Shown here piece by piece: positions 1-5,467 of a stretch of 7,786 nucleotides of DNA; within the stretch, counting starts at the first letter, position 1; every line of letters begins with the position of its first letter. Origin of the DNA: Ruminococcaceae bacterium UBA7147 (GTDB taxonomy: Bacteria > Bacillota > Clostridia > Oscillospirales > Acutalibacteraceae); the NCBI GenBank assembly GCA_002491825.1, contig DKWR01000074.1, positions 2,494 through 10,279 on the forward strand, in the 5' to 3' direction. Below the pieces are notes generated by a model. The model did no database searches and was not told the DNA's origin. It saw only the letters and a list, made by a program, of their open reading frames with translations. A program made the translations under genes and the position numbers.

Positions 1-6
1 TTTAGT

Positions 7-172
7 CGTAGGGACACGGCGTGCCGTGTCCGCAGTGGCAATCAAACTTTACCGATTAAACCATAGTTATAGGAAAAAACAAACAATTCCGTAAGGGACG
101 GCTTCCCAGACGTCCCATTCACAAAAATTATATTGCAATTTTTGTGTGGACACGGCACGCCGTGTCCCTACG
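7..172. repeat. fold-back (MITE-like) element with 25-bp perfect inverted repeats
   Basis: Positions 7-31 and 148-172 are exact reverse complements over 25 bases. Each arm is itself nearly palindromic (9-base arms GGACACGGC and GCCGTGTCC around a 2-base centre), so each can also fold alone. Between them lie two more hairpins: GGGACG (95-100) with CGTCCC (111-116), and CACAAAAATT (120-129) with AATTTTTGTG (137-146). No ORF or transposase is present. The structure resembles the short, non-coding, hairpin-rich dispersed repeats common in gut Clostridia, but copy number and true ends cannot be judged from one copy, and the left end may lie outside the window. Confidence 0.7.
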
Positions 173-196
173 TCAACGTTAGATATAACTCCAACG

Positions 197-212
197 CTAA
201 ATTATAATTTAG
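197..212. repeat. 16-bp perfect AT-rich palindrome downstream of trmB
   Basis: CTAAATTATAATTTAG reads the same on both strands. It lies 14 bases beyond the trmB stop codon in the direction of trmB transcription. It could form a weak stem in the trmB 3' region, but it is almost all A/T and no T-run follows it on the minus strand, so it is not a convincing intrinsic terminator. It may be a boundary piece of the neighbouring fold-back element. Confidence 0.5.
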
Positions 213-220
213 TTAATGAA

Positions 221-241
221 AATTGTTAATTGTTAATTGTT
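221..241. repeat. three tandem copies of the heptamer AATTGTT
   Basis: Positions 221-227, 228-234 and 235-241 are identical heptamers. On the minus strand they read AACAATT three times and encode the last residues and the stop codon of trmB (stop at 226-228). Short arrays of this kind often mark the ends of dispersed repeats in Clostridia, which suggests that an element end borders or has been captured by the trmB 3' end. Confidence 0.75.
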
Positions 242-903
242 TTCTGCTTTGCAATCAGATATTTTATCTTTATTCCCTCTGCCGAGAACATTTTTTCGTG
301 CTCGGTTTCGATGTTATCCTTTACGTCGCTGTTGTGCAAATCACGTGTGAGATATGTTATCTCATATCCGCTCTGCTCAAAGTACTCCAGACTTTCATCA
401 AAAAGCTCGTCATCGTCGGTTTTGAAACGGATTTCAGCGTCCTTTTTCAGGAATTTCTTGTACATCTCAAGCTTTTTGTAGTATGTAAGCCTGCGTTTTT
501 TATGCTTCAGGCGAGGCCACGGATTGCAGAAATTAATATAAAGCCTTTCAATTTCATCGTCTGCCGTGATGATTTTGTCAAGCTGTTCCACGTTGTAATT
601 TACAAGCAGAAGGTTTGTAATGTCGTCCTGCGTTTTGCCGTTTTCCTCAAACAGCTTTACAATTGTCCGCCTGCCGACGCCGAGCATATCAATTTTTATA
701 TCGAGAGCAATAATGTTTTTGTCGGGATTTTCAAGCGCAAGTCTGCCTGCAAATCCACCCTTGCCGCAACCGATTTCAAGATAGAGCGGCTGTTCCTTTT
801 TAAACGCCTTTTTCCACTGTCCTGTATGCTCCTCGGGATTTTTTACGAAGAAGTCGCAGACGGAAAGCTCGGGCTCTGCCCATTTCTTTTTTCTTATTCT
901 CAT
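226..903 (-). CDS. trmB: tRNA (guanine-N7-)-methyltransferase TrmB
   Basis: A 225-aa cytoplasmic enzyme that uses S-adenosylmethionine to methylate N7 of guanine 46 in the tRNA variable loop. The Rossmann-fold SAM site is visible as LEIGCGKG (residues 42-49) and the acidic ALD (66-68). The family signature appears as FCNPWPRLKHKKRR (125-138), followed by KTDDDELF (161-168) and TEHEKMF (200-206), which match the conserved C-terminal blocks. The usual DPWP is NPWP here (N127); I believe this is a natural clostridial variant and not a lesion. Length is normal for the family. The ATG at 903 follows GAGGA by three bases. It is the last of five leftward genes, 118 bases after the Nif3-like gene, with its own promoter candidate. 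The final TINN tail comes from a tandem heptamer repeat, so the extreme C terminus is probably not conserved. Confidence 0.95.
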   Translation of the reverse strand: MRIRKKKWAEPELSVCDFFVKNPEEHTGQWKKAFKKEQPLYLEIGCGKGGFAGRLALENPDKNIIALDIKIDMLGVGRRTIVKLFEENGKTQDDITNLLLVNYNVEQLDKIITADDEIERLYINFCNPWPRLKHKKRRLTYYKKLEMYKKFLKKDAEIRFKTDDDELFDESLEYFEQSGYEITYLTRDLHNSDVKDNIETEHEKMFSAEGIKIKYLIAKQKTINN

Positions 904-915
904 ATTTCCTCATTT

Positions 916-937
916 GTGCACCCTCAAAAGGGCGCAC
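916..937 (-). promoter_or_regulatory. stem-loop in the trmB leader just upstream of the ribosome binding site
   Basis: In the leftward transcript the arms GUGCGCCCU and AGGGUGCAC pair over nine positions, one of them a G-U wobble, around a UUUG loop. The 3' arm ends 12 bases before the trmB start and about four bases before the GAGGA Shine-Dalgarno. It has no T-run, so it is unlikely to be a terminator. It could protect the 5' end, modulate translation, or be a small hairpin repeat. No known riboswitch is recognisable. Confidence 0.5.
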
Positions 938-963
938 CACTACATATTGTTATTCATCGTATT

Positions 964-992
964 ATTATATCAAATAGTTACAAATTATGCAA
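964..992 (-). promoter_or_regulatory. sigma-A-type promoter candidate for trmB
   Basis: On the minus strand a perfect TATAAT (964-969) sits 17 bases downstream of TTGCAT (987-992), a poor -35 that keeps TTG. It would start transcription around 957 and give a leader of about 55 bases containing the 916-937 stem-loop. I found no terminator after the Nif3-like gene, so read-through into trmB is also possible. Confidence 0.55.
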
Positions 993-1021
993 TAAATTTT
1001 TTATGCTAAATGAATATTCGG

Positions 1022-1780
1022 TTAAATAAATTTAATATTATCCGAATATGCTTTCGATTTTGTAAAATTAACGTCTGAAAAATTATCCGAAAGTTTATTA
1101 ATCAGCGGTAAAATTACAATATCTTCACTTTTAAAATGTCCTGCATCAACAATGTTTATGCCAAGCTCATTTGCGGCGTTAATTTCGTGGTGCTTAACCT
1201 CGCCCGTTACAAGCACGTCTGCACCGATTTCTGCCGCTGCAAAGATTTCTGAACCGCCTGCGCCCGATGAAACGGCAACCTTCTTAACACATTTTTTAAC
1301 GTCAGTATAGCGCAGTCCGTTGCAGTTAAGTGACGCTTTTACGTTTTCGGCAAAGGCTTTCATCTCGGTTTCCTTTTCAAGCTCACCGATAAACAGGCAC
1401 TCGCCCTTGTCGCATTTTACGGCATTTTTCACACCTATTGCATTTGCAAGACAGAGATTTACTCCGAAAACCTCGCTTAAATCGAGGTTTGTGTGCATAC
1501 AAAGCGCAGAAATTCCGTGCCTTGCAAGAAGATACGGAACACTGTTTGTATCAAGTCTTTTTATCGGATTAAAAATAACAGGGTGGTGACTTATAATCAG
1601 CTCACAGCCGAGCTTTTGCGCCTCATTTACGACTTCACACGTAATGTCAAGCGATACAAGAACGTTTGTCACCGTTGCTTTTTTATTGCCGACAAGAAGT
1701 CCTACGTTATCAAAATCCATTGCGCTGTCGGTTGGTGCAAAGGTTTCAAAGAAAGTCATAATTTCATTAATCGTTGTCAT
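1022..1780 (-). CDS. Nif3-like dinuclear metal center hexameric protein (YqfO/YbgI family)
   Basis: A 252-aa cytoplasmic protein of the Nif3 (GTP cyclohydrolase 1 type 2-like) family. Members form toroidal hexamers with a two-metal site per subunit; the exact biochemical role remains uncertain. Visible signatures are MDFDNVGLLVG (residues 21-31), LIISHHPVIF (61-70, H65/H66 as metal ligands), HTNLD (96-100) and DAGHFKSE (212-219, H215 and E219). The length matches the short E. coli YbgI type, not the longer B. subtilis YqfO, which carries an inserted PII-like domain. I chose the ATG at 1780 because GGGAGA lies just upstream and the protein then begins like its homologues; an in-frame ATG at 1948 would add 56 unrelated residues inside trmK. 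It overlaps trmK by 14 bases, the pairing often seen in Firmicutes, suggesting translational coupling and a shared pathway. Confidence 0.9.
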   Translation of the reverse strand: MTTINEIMTFFETFAPTDSAMDFDNVGLLVGNKKATVTNVLVSLDITCEVVNEAQKLGCELIISHHPVIFNPIKRLDTNSVPYLLARHGISALCMHTNLDLSEVFGVNLCLANAIGVKNAVKCDKGECLFIGELEKETEMKAFAENVKASLNCNGLRYTDVKKCVKKVAVSSGAGGSEIFAAAEIGADVLVTGEVKHHEINAANELGINIVDAGHFKSEDIVILPLINKLSDNFSDVNFTKSKAYSDNIKFI

Positions 1781-2435
1781 AAATTTTCTCCCGTATCTTA
1801 TCTGCAAGCACAGCAAAGCGCACATCTCCGACAGCTTGTTTTGAAAGTCTGTTAAGATGACCTTCAATAAAGCGAAGATGCGTTTCATTATTTTTCGGCG
1901 AAAGCTCGCCGAGGTAGCAGTAAAGCTCGTCGGCGCAGTGCTTTTCACCGCTGTATTTTACAAGTAGCACCGTATAGCACTTTCCCGACGCAACACAGCA
2001 GTCCTGCTTAAGAATTTTAAAGCCGTTTTCGCACAGCCAGTCAATTAGAAATTCGCTCTTTGTCATAGGCTGTAAAATAAAATGCTTTGAGCTGTCGGTT
2101 GCAAATGAACACTCGGAGAGGATTTTTGCAATCAGCTCGCCGCCCATTCCCGCAATTACAATATCGTCGGCTTCATCGGGCTTTATTTCTTTAAGTCCGT
2201 CGCTTAAACGAGTTTCAATCCTTCCGCTCATTCCCGACTCGATAATCGTACTCTGTCCACGTTTAAGCGGCTCGGGATTTATGTCGGCGGCAACTGCGCC
2301 GGGGCATCTGCCAATACGGCACAGCCACACGGGTAAATACGCATGGTCTGTGCCGATGTCAGCAATCTTTGCTCCGTTGCGGACAAAGTCTGCGCAGAGC
2401 TTTAGTCGATTGTCAAGCTGTGACGACGTACTCAT
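1767..2435 (-). CDS. trmK: tRNA (adenine22-N1)-methyltransferase TrmK
   Basis: A 222-aa SAM-dependent enzyme (formerly DUF633/YqfN) that methylates N1 of adenine 22 in the D-loop of bacterial tRNAs. The N-terminal Rossmann domain shows ADIGTDHAYLP (residues 25-35, SAM loop) and AADINPEPL (49-57). IAGMGGELI (94-102) and LQPM (121-124) are the TrmK-specific active-site blocks. The C-terminal part (about 180-220) is charged and helical, as expected for the coiled-coil domain used for tRNA contact. Length is standard. The ATG shares the four bases ATGA with the stop of the DUF1858 gene, so its translation is probably coupled to that gene. Downstream it overlaps the Nif3-like gene by 14 bases. Confidence 0.93.
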   Translation of the reverse strand: MSTSSQLDNRLKLCADFVRNGAKIADIGTDHAYLPVWLCRIGRCPGAVAADINPEPLKRGQSTIIESGMSGRIETRLSDGLKEIKPDEADDIVIAGMGGELIAKILSECSFATDSSKHFILQPMTKSEFLIDWLCENGFKILKQDCCVASGKCYTVLLVKYSGEKHCADELYCYLGELSPKNNETHLRFIEGHLNRLSKQAVGDVRFAVLADKIREKIYDND

Positions 2436-2629
2436 TCGCCGACAGCTTCGTTAAGTGAGTTAACCAGTGCGTCAACGTCTGCACCGTGAACCATACAAGC
2501 CTCTTCGATTGTTTCTCCTCTTGATGCAGGACAACCGAGGCAGTGCATACCGATGCTGAAGAAAAGCTCTGCTGTTTCCGGGTGCTTGTCGAGAACGTCA
2601 CCGATGATTGAATTTTTAGTTATAGCCAT
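2432..2629 (-). CDS. DUF1858 domain-containing protein with a CxxC motif
   Basis: A 65-aa protein consisting of one DUF1858 domain, a small helical fold found alone or at the N terminus of ScdA/hybrid-cluster-type disulfide proteins. It begins ITKNSIIGDVLDKHPETAELF, has the typical GMHCLGCP (residues 27-34, C30xxC33), and ends with a short helix that includes DVDALVNSLN. The two cysteines suggest redox activity or metal/Fe-S binding, but the molecular function is unknown. The ATG at 2629 follows GGAGGT by seven bases, the best ribosome binding site of the leftward group. It is the first of three overlapping genes (DUF1858, trmK, Nif3-like), so its initiation may set the expression of the next two. 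Confidence 0.88.
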   Translation of the reverse strand: MAITKNSIIGDVLDKHPETAELFFSIGMHCLGCPASRGETIEEACMVHGADVDALVNSLNEAVGE

Positions 2630-2679
2630 AATTTTTACCTCCGAATTTTTTATTTATTCTCGCAGAAATCTGCAAGTTT

Positions 2680-2708
2680 ATTCTACCATAAAAAGATTAA
2701 ATTTAAAA
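2680..2708 (-). promoter_or_regulatory. possible extended -10 promoter for DUF1858-trmK-Nif3
   Basis: In the 82-base gap after comM the minus strand carries TGGTAGAAT (TG at 2687-2688, -10 TAGAAT at 2680-2685) with TTTTAA (2703-2708) 17 bases upstream as a weak -35. A 12-base palindrome GCAGATTTCTGC (2662-2673) lies just downstream of the -10 and could act as an operator or a small hairpin. No terminator separates comM from this group, so read-through is equally plausible. Confidence 0.4.
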
Positions 2709-2711
2709 GAA

Positions 2712-4244
2712 TTAATTTGACGACCAGTATTTTCGGTCAAGACTTCTGTACTGAACGGCTTCGAGAACGTGCTCGGAGCGGATTACCTCCGACTGCTCAA
2801 GATCTGCAATCGTTCTTGCAACCTTTAAAACTCTGTCATACGCTCTTGCGGTAAGTCCGAGACTTTCAAATGCATCCTTCAAGGTTATTTCAGCCGCTTT
2901 GTCAATTATGCAGGCTTTTTCAAACTGCTCTGCATTGATTTTTGCGTTGCAGAGCGTCTTACTGCCCTTAAAGCGTTCACGCTGAATTTTCCTTGCACCG
3001 TCAACTCGCTTTTTAATTTCAGCCGAGCTTTCGGTTATTTCAGAGCTTCTCAACTCGTCAAACTTTACGGGCGGCACTTCAACGTGTATGTCAAAACGAT
3101 CCAACAGTGGTCCCGAAATTCTGTTGAGATAACGCTTTATTTTTACGTCCGAACAGGTACAGCGATTAGTTCCGTCGCCGTAATATCCGCACGGACATGG
3201 ATTCATAGCCGCAACGACCATAATTGAACAGGGGTATGTACAGTTCTGCCCCGAACGTGAAATCGTAATCTGCGAATCCTCAATCGGCTGTCTTAAAACC
3301 TCAAGCACGTTGCGTGAAAATTCGGGCAGTTCATCAAGGAAAAGTACGCCGTTATGTGCAAGCGAAACCTCGCCCGGTTTAATCGTGCCTGTTCCTCCGC
3401 CTCCCAGACCGACAGCTGTTACGGTGTGGTGCGGCGATCGGAAAGGACGTGTTTCGACAAGTCCGTCACTGTGCAGTGTACCTGCGATTGAGTGGATTTT
3501 TGTAGTTTCAATCATCTCGTCAAACGTCATATCGGGCAGAATTGACGGCAGACGTTTCGCAAGCATACTCTTTCCCGAGCCGGGAGGACCGATAAGCAAG
3601 ATATTGTGACCTCCGGCGGCGGCAATTTCAAGCGCACGCTTTGCCTCAAACTGCCCCTTTACCTGCGAAAAATCGGGAATAAAACCTTCAGTATGTTCAG
3701 TGTTATGTGCTTTCGGCGTTGCAGGAGGCATACTATCCTGACCGTTGAGAATATTTTTAAGCTGTACTATTTCTCTGACAGGATAAACCTCTATTCCGTC
3801 AACAACCGACGCCTCGCTTACGTTTTCGGCAGGGACAAAAATTTTCTTTATTCCGCATTCTCTCGCCTTAATCACCATCGGCAAAACGCCGTTAATACTC
3901 CTCGTTTCGCCGCCGAGCGAAAGCTCGCCGATAAAGGCGCAATCGGAAATATCGGTTACAATCTGCCCCGTAAGCTTTAACAGTGCTACGCAAATCGGCA
4001 AATCGTAAATCGGTCCTTCCTTTTTGATGTCGGCAGGAGCAAGGTTTAAAATAATATGCGATGACGGAAGCTTAAAGCCGCAGTTCTTGAGCGCACTTTT
4101 AACCCTGTCACGGCTTTCACGAACGGCAGTATCGGGAAGTCCGACCATATCAAAGCCCGGCAAGCCGCCCTGCATTGAGGCTTCAATTTCAACCTTGTAG
4201 CCGTCCATTCCGTTTATTCCGAAACTGTTGCACCGTACAACCAT
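2712..4244 (-). CDS. comM: YifB/ComM family Mg-chelatase-like AAA+ ATPase
   Basis: A 510-aa full-length member of the YifB/ComM family. ComM of naturally transformable Gram-negative bacteria is a hexameric helicase that promotes branch migration during integration of incoming DNA; the role in Clostridia is less well established. The N-terminal domain (about 1-165) is the S5/Lon-protease-like ChlI fold, with GLPGFDMVGLPDTAVRESRDRV and NLAPADIKKEGPIYDLP. The AAA+ core has Walker A GPPGSGKS (219-226), RSPHHT (269-274), Walker B VLFLDE (300-305), a four-cysteine cluster CPCGYYGDGTNRCTC (350-364) and LLDRFD (380-385) with a likely sensor/finger arginine. The C-terminal helical lid (about 405-505) contains LTARAYDRVLKVARTIADLE. 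The ATG at 4244 follows AAGGAG. It is the first gene of the leftward run and has a near-ideal promoter. Confidence 0.93.
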   Translation of the reverse strand: MVVRCNSFGINGMDGYKVEIEASMQGGLPGFDMVGLPDTAVRESRDRVKSALKNCGFKLPSSHIILNLAPADIKKEGPIYDLPICVALLKLTGQIVTDISDCAFIGELSLGGETRSINGVLPMVIKARECGIKKIFVPAENVSEASVVDGIEVYPVREIVQLKNILNGQDSMPPATPKAHNTEHTEGFIPDFSQVKGQFEAKRALEIAAAGGHNILLIGPPGSGKSMLAKRLPSILPDMTFDEMIETTKIHSIAGTLHSDGLVETRPFRSPHHTVTAVGLGGGGTGTIKPGEVSLAHNGVLFLDELPEFSRNVLEVLRQPIEDSQITISRSGQNCTYPCSIMVVAAMNPCPCGYYGDGTNRCTCSDVKIKRYLNRISGPLLDRFDIHVEVPPVKFDELRSSEITESSAEIKKRVDGARKIQRERFKGSKTLCNAKINAEQFEKACIIDKAAEITLKDAFESLGLTARAYDRVLKVARTIADLEQSEVIRSEHVLEAVQYRSLDRKYWSSN

Positions 4245-4279
4245 AATTTGCCTGCTCCTTTTTAAAAATCTTTTATAAA

Positions 4280-4308
4280 ATTATACCATTTTCGATTATG
4301 TTTTACAA
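4280..4308 (-). promoter_or_regulatory. sigma-A promoter with extended -10 for comM
   Basis: The minus strand has TTGTAA (4303-4308), a 17-base spacer ending in TGG, and a perfect TATAAT (4280-4285). This TGnTATAAT arrangement would start transcription near 4273, leaving a leader of about 29 bases with AAGGAG before the comM ATG. It is one of the clearest promoters in the window. Confidence 0.75.
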
Positions 4309-4327
4309 GTACGGTTGCGCCATTTTT

Positions 4328-4356
4328 TCGACAAAATCTTATCTATTTTGTATAAA
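4328..4356 (+). promoter_or_regulatory. upstream sigma-A-type promoter candidate for the sigma-factor gene
   Basis: TCGACA (4328-4333) and TATAAA (4351-4356) are separated by exactly 17 bases. A start near 4363 would give a leader of roughly 107 bases to the ATG at 4470 that runs through the second promoter. It is weaker than the downstream promoter but well spaced. Confidence 0.5.
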
Positions 4357-4403
4357 ATTTATTATCTTAATAATGCAATTTTACAGAAAATACAAACGTA
4401 CCG

Positions 4404-4432
4404 TTGACATTCTGAACTTTTTGTACTATATT
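4404..4432 (+). promoter_or_regulatory. strong sigma-A promoter for the SigH-like sigma factor
   Basis: A perfect TTGACA (4404-4409) lies 17 bases upstream of TATATT (4427-4432). Transcription would start near 4439-4440, leaving a leader of about 30 bases with AGAGGTG (4458-4464) ahead of the ATG at 4470. Together with 4328-4356 it gives a possible tandem promoter arrangement. Confidence 0.75.
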
Positions 4433-4469
4433 ATTAAATGAATAGATTAGTATTGTCAGAGGTGAGAAA

Positions 4470-5057
4470 ATGGGTGAAAGCACATACTCCTACAATTCAC
4501 TCGATGACAACACCCTTGCAAGGCTCTCAAAAAACGGCGATGACAATGCTTTTAACGAGCTTGCAATGCGCTATCTGAACACTATCAACTTTATTGCACG
4601 AAAATATTCCGCAGAGGGTTACGAGCAGAATGATTTTGTTCAGGAAGGACTGCTTGCACTTTTGTACGCCTGCCGCACCTTTGATGAAAACGGAAGCTCG
4701 GGCTTTAAAAACTATATGTCGGTTGTTGTTGAACGCAGGTTCATTTCAATAATCCGCAAAAGCAGTACGCAAAAGGCTGTTCCGAAGTCCGCTCTTGTTC
4801 AGCTTGACGATTTGGGCGATACGCTTGAAGATTTGTCGCAGACTCCCGAGGAGCTTTTGATGTGCCGTGAACACCTTAAAATGGTACTTGATAAGCTGAA
4901 AAACGTGCTTTCAAAGACCGAATTTGAGGTTGTTATGCTATATGGTAACGGACTTGGCTACAAGGAGATTGCCAAAAAGCTGTCAATTTCCGAAAAATCA
5001 GCTGACAATGCTCTGCAAAGAGCTCGCAGAAAAATCTGCAATATCAATATGTCCTGA
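4470..5057 (+). CDS. sigma-70 family RNA polymerase sigma factor, SigH-like
   Basis: A 195-aa sigma factor made of regions 2 and 4 with a short linker. Region 2 spans about residues 24-98, with DFVQEG (55-60) and GFKNYMSVVVERRFISIIRK (78-97) for core and -10 contacts. The linker includes TPEELL (125-130). Region 4 (about 135-190) holds a helix-turn-helix, LGYKEIAKKLSISEKSADNALQRARRK (162-188). The patterns PEEL and S-x-DNALQR-x-(K/R)RK match the Spo0H/SigH group, which drives the transition to stationary phase and sporulation in Bacillus and Clostridia, although this protein is about 20 residues shorter than B. subtilis SigH. It could therefore be SigH itself or a paralogue. No anti-sigma gene adjoins it. 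It begins 30 bases after a consensus-like promoter and has a good AGAGGTG site. The zinc-ribbon gene follows after 67 bases and may be co-transcribed. Confidence 0.85.
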   Translation: MGESTYSYNSLDDNTLARLSKNGDDNAFNELAMRYLNTINFIARKYSAEGYEQNDFVQEGLLALLYACRTFDENGSSGFKNYMSVVVERRFISIIRKSSTQKAVPKSALVQLDDLGDTLEDLSQTPEELLMCREHLKMVLDKLKNVLSKTEFEVVMLYGNGLGYKEIAKKLSISEKSADNALQRARRKICNINMS

Positions 5058-5065
5058 ATAGTTTA

Positions 5066-5082
5066 TGCGGTGCAACTCCGCA
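5066..5082 (+). other. short GC-rich hairpin between the sigma-factor and zinc-ribbon genes
   Basis: TGCGG (5066-5070) pairs with CCGCA (5078-5082) around a seven-base loop, just after the sigma-factor stop codon. No T-run follows, so it does not look like a terminator; it may act as a processing or stabilising element in a two-gene transcript. I see no credible separate promoter for the downstream gene. Confidence 0.3.
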
Positions 5083-5124
5083 CGGGGCGAAATTCTAATT
5101 ATGCCAAAAGAGAGGTAAAAACCA

Positions 5125-5406
5125 ATGTACGAAGACAAGACACTCATTTGCAAAGAATGTGGAAACGAATTTGTTTTCACCGCAGGCGAGCAGGAATTCT
5201 ACGCTGAAAAAGGTTTTGTAAATGAGCCGCAGCGTTGCAAGGAATGCAGACAGGCACGCAAGAACGCTGCTAAAGCAGAACGTCAGTATTTTGAAACAAC
5301 ATGTGCTGAATGCGGCGGTCCTGCAAAGATTCCTTTCCAGCCTATGGAGGGCAAGAGCTATTACTGCAGCGATTGCTTCGCAAAGAGAAAAGCAGCTGCT
5401 GAATAA
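5125..5406 (+). CDS. zinc-ribbon domain-containing protein (zf-trcl type)
   Basis: A 93-aa cytoplasmic protein with four CxxC pairs: C9/C12, C38/C41, C60/C63 and C81/C84, enough to bind two zinc ions. The first half (DKTLICKECGNEF, then FTAGEQEFYAEKGF and EPQRCKECR) is the zf-trcl probable zinc-ribbon domain. The second half (TTCAECGGPAKIPFQP, then YYCSDCF) is the related CxxC module often joined to it. An alanine- and lysine-rich helix (about 42-54) links them. Such proteins are common in Clostridia and other bacteria; their function is unknown, though nucleic-acid or protein binding is plausible. The ATG follows AGAGGT by eight bases. It probably shares a transcript with the sigma factor and ends 26 bases before a clear terminator. 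Confidence 0.88.
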   Translation: MYEDKTLICKECGNEFVFTAGEQEFYAEKGFVNEPQRCKECRQARKNAAKAERQYFETTCAECGGPAKIPFQPMEGKSYYCSDCFAKRKAAAE

Positions 5407-5432
5407 TATACTTTATAATATTTTTGCACTGT

Positions 5433-5467
5433 ACACGGCAGGTTTTGAATCTGCCGTGTTTTCTTTT
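5433..5467 (+). terminator. Rho-independent terminator after the zinc-ribbon gene
   Basis: ACACGGCAG (5433-5441) pairs perfectly with CTGCCGTGT (5451-5459) over nine bases around a nine-base loop, followed directly by a T-rich tract (5459-5467). The tract overlaps the stop codon of the convergent CLC gene. On the minus strand the stem is followed by ACAGTGCAAAAA, so it is efficient mainly for the rightward transcript. Confidence 0.9.

Noticed and set aside
148..167. GC-rich palindrome as a terminator for trmB
   Set aside because: The stem is stable, but on the minus strand it is followed by ACACAAAAATT with no T-run, and it is an arm of the fold-back element.
1..225. CRISPR array
   Set aside because: The repeats are inverted and nested, not direct with regular unique spacers, and no cas-like gene is nearby.
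223..1029. A 268-codon open frame on the plus strand opposite trmB
   Set aside because: It lies antisense to a clear trmB gene, has no ribosome binding site or recognisable domain, and is rich in Phe/Cys/Val as expected for a shadow frame.
1781..1948. N-terminal extension of the Nif3-like protein to an ATG at 1948
   Set aside because: The extra 56 residues lie entirely within trmK, have no family similarity, and the internal ATG at 1780 has a good GGGAGA site and a typical Nif3 start.
3310..3980. Two plus-strand open frames of 99 and 124 codons opposite comM
   Set aside because: They are antisense shadows of the strongly conserved comM gene, with no start signals or recognisable motifs.
4245..4469. 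Possible riboswitch or small RNA in the divergent intergenic region
   Set aside because: The stretch is very AT-rich and explained by promoters; I saw no long stems or conserved riboswitch motifs.
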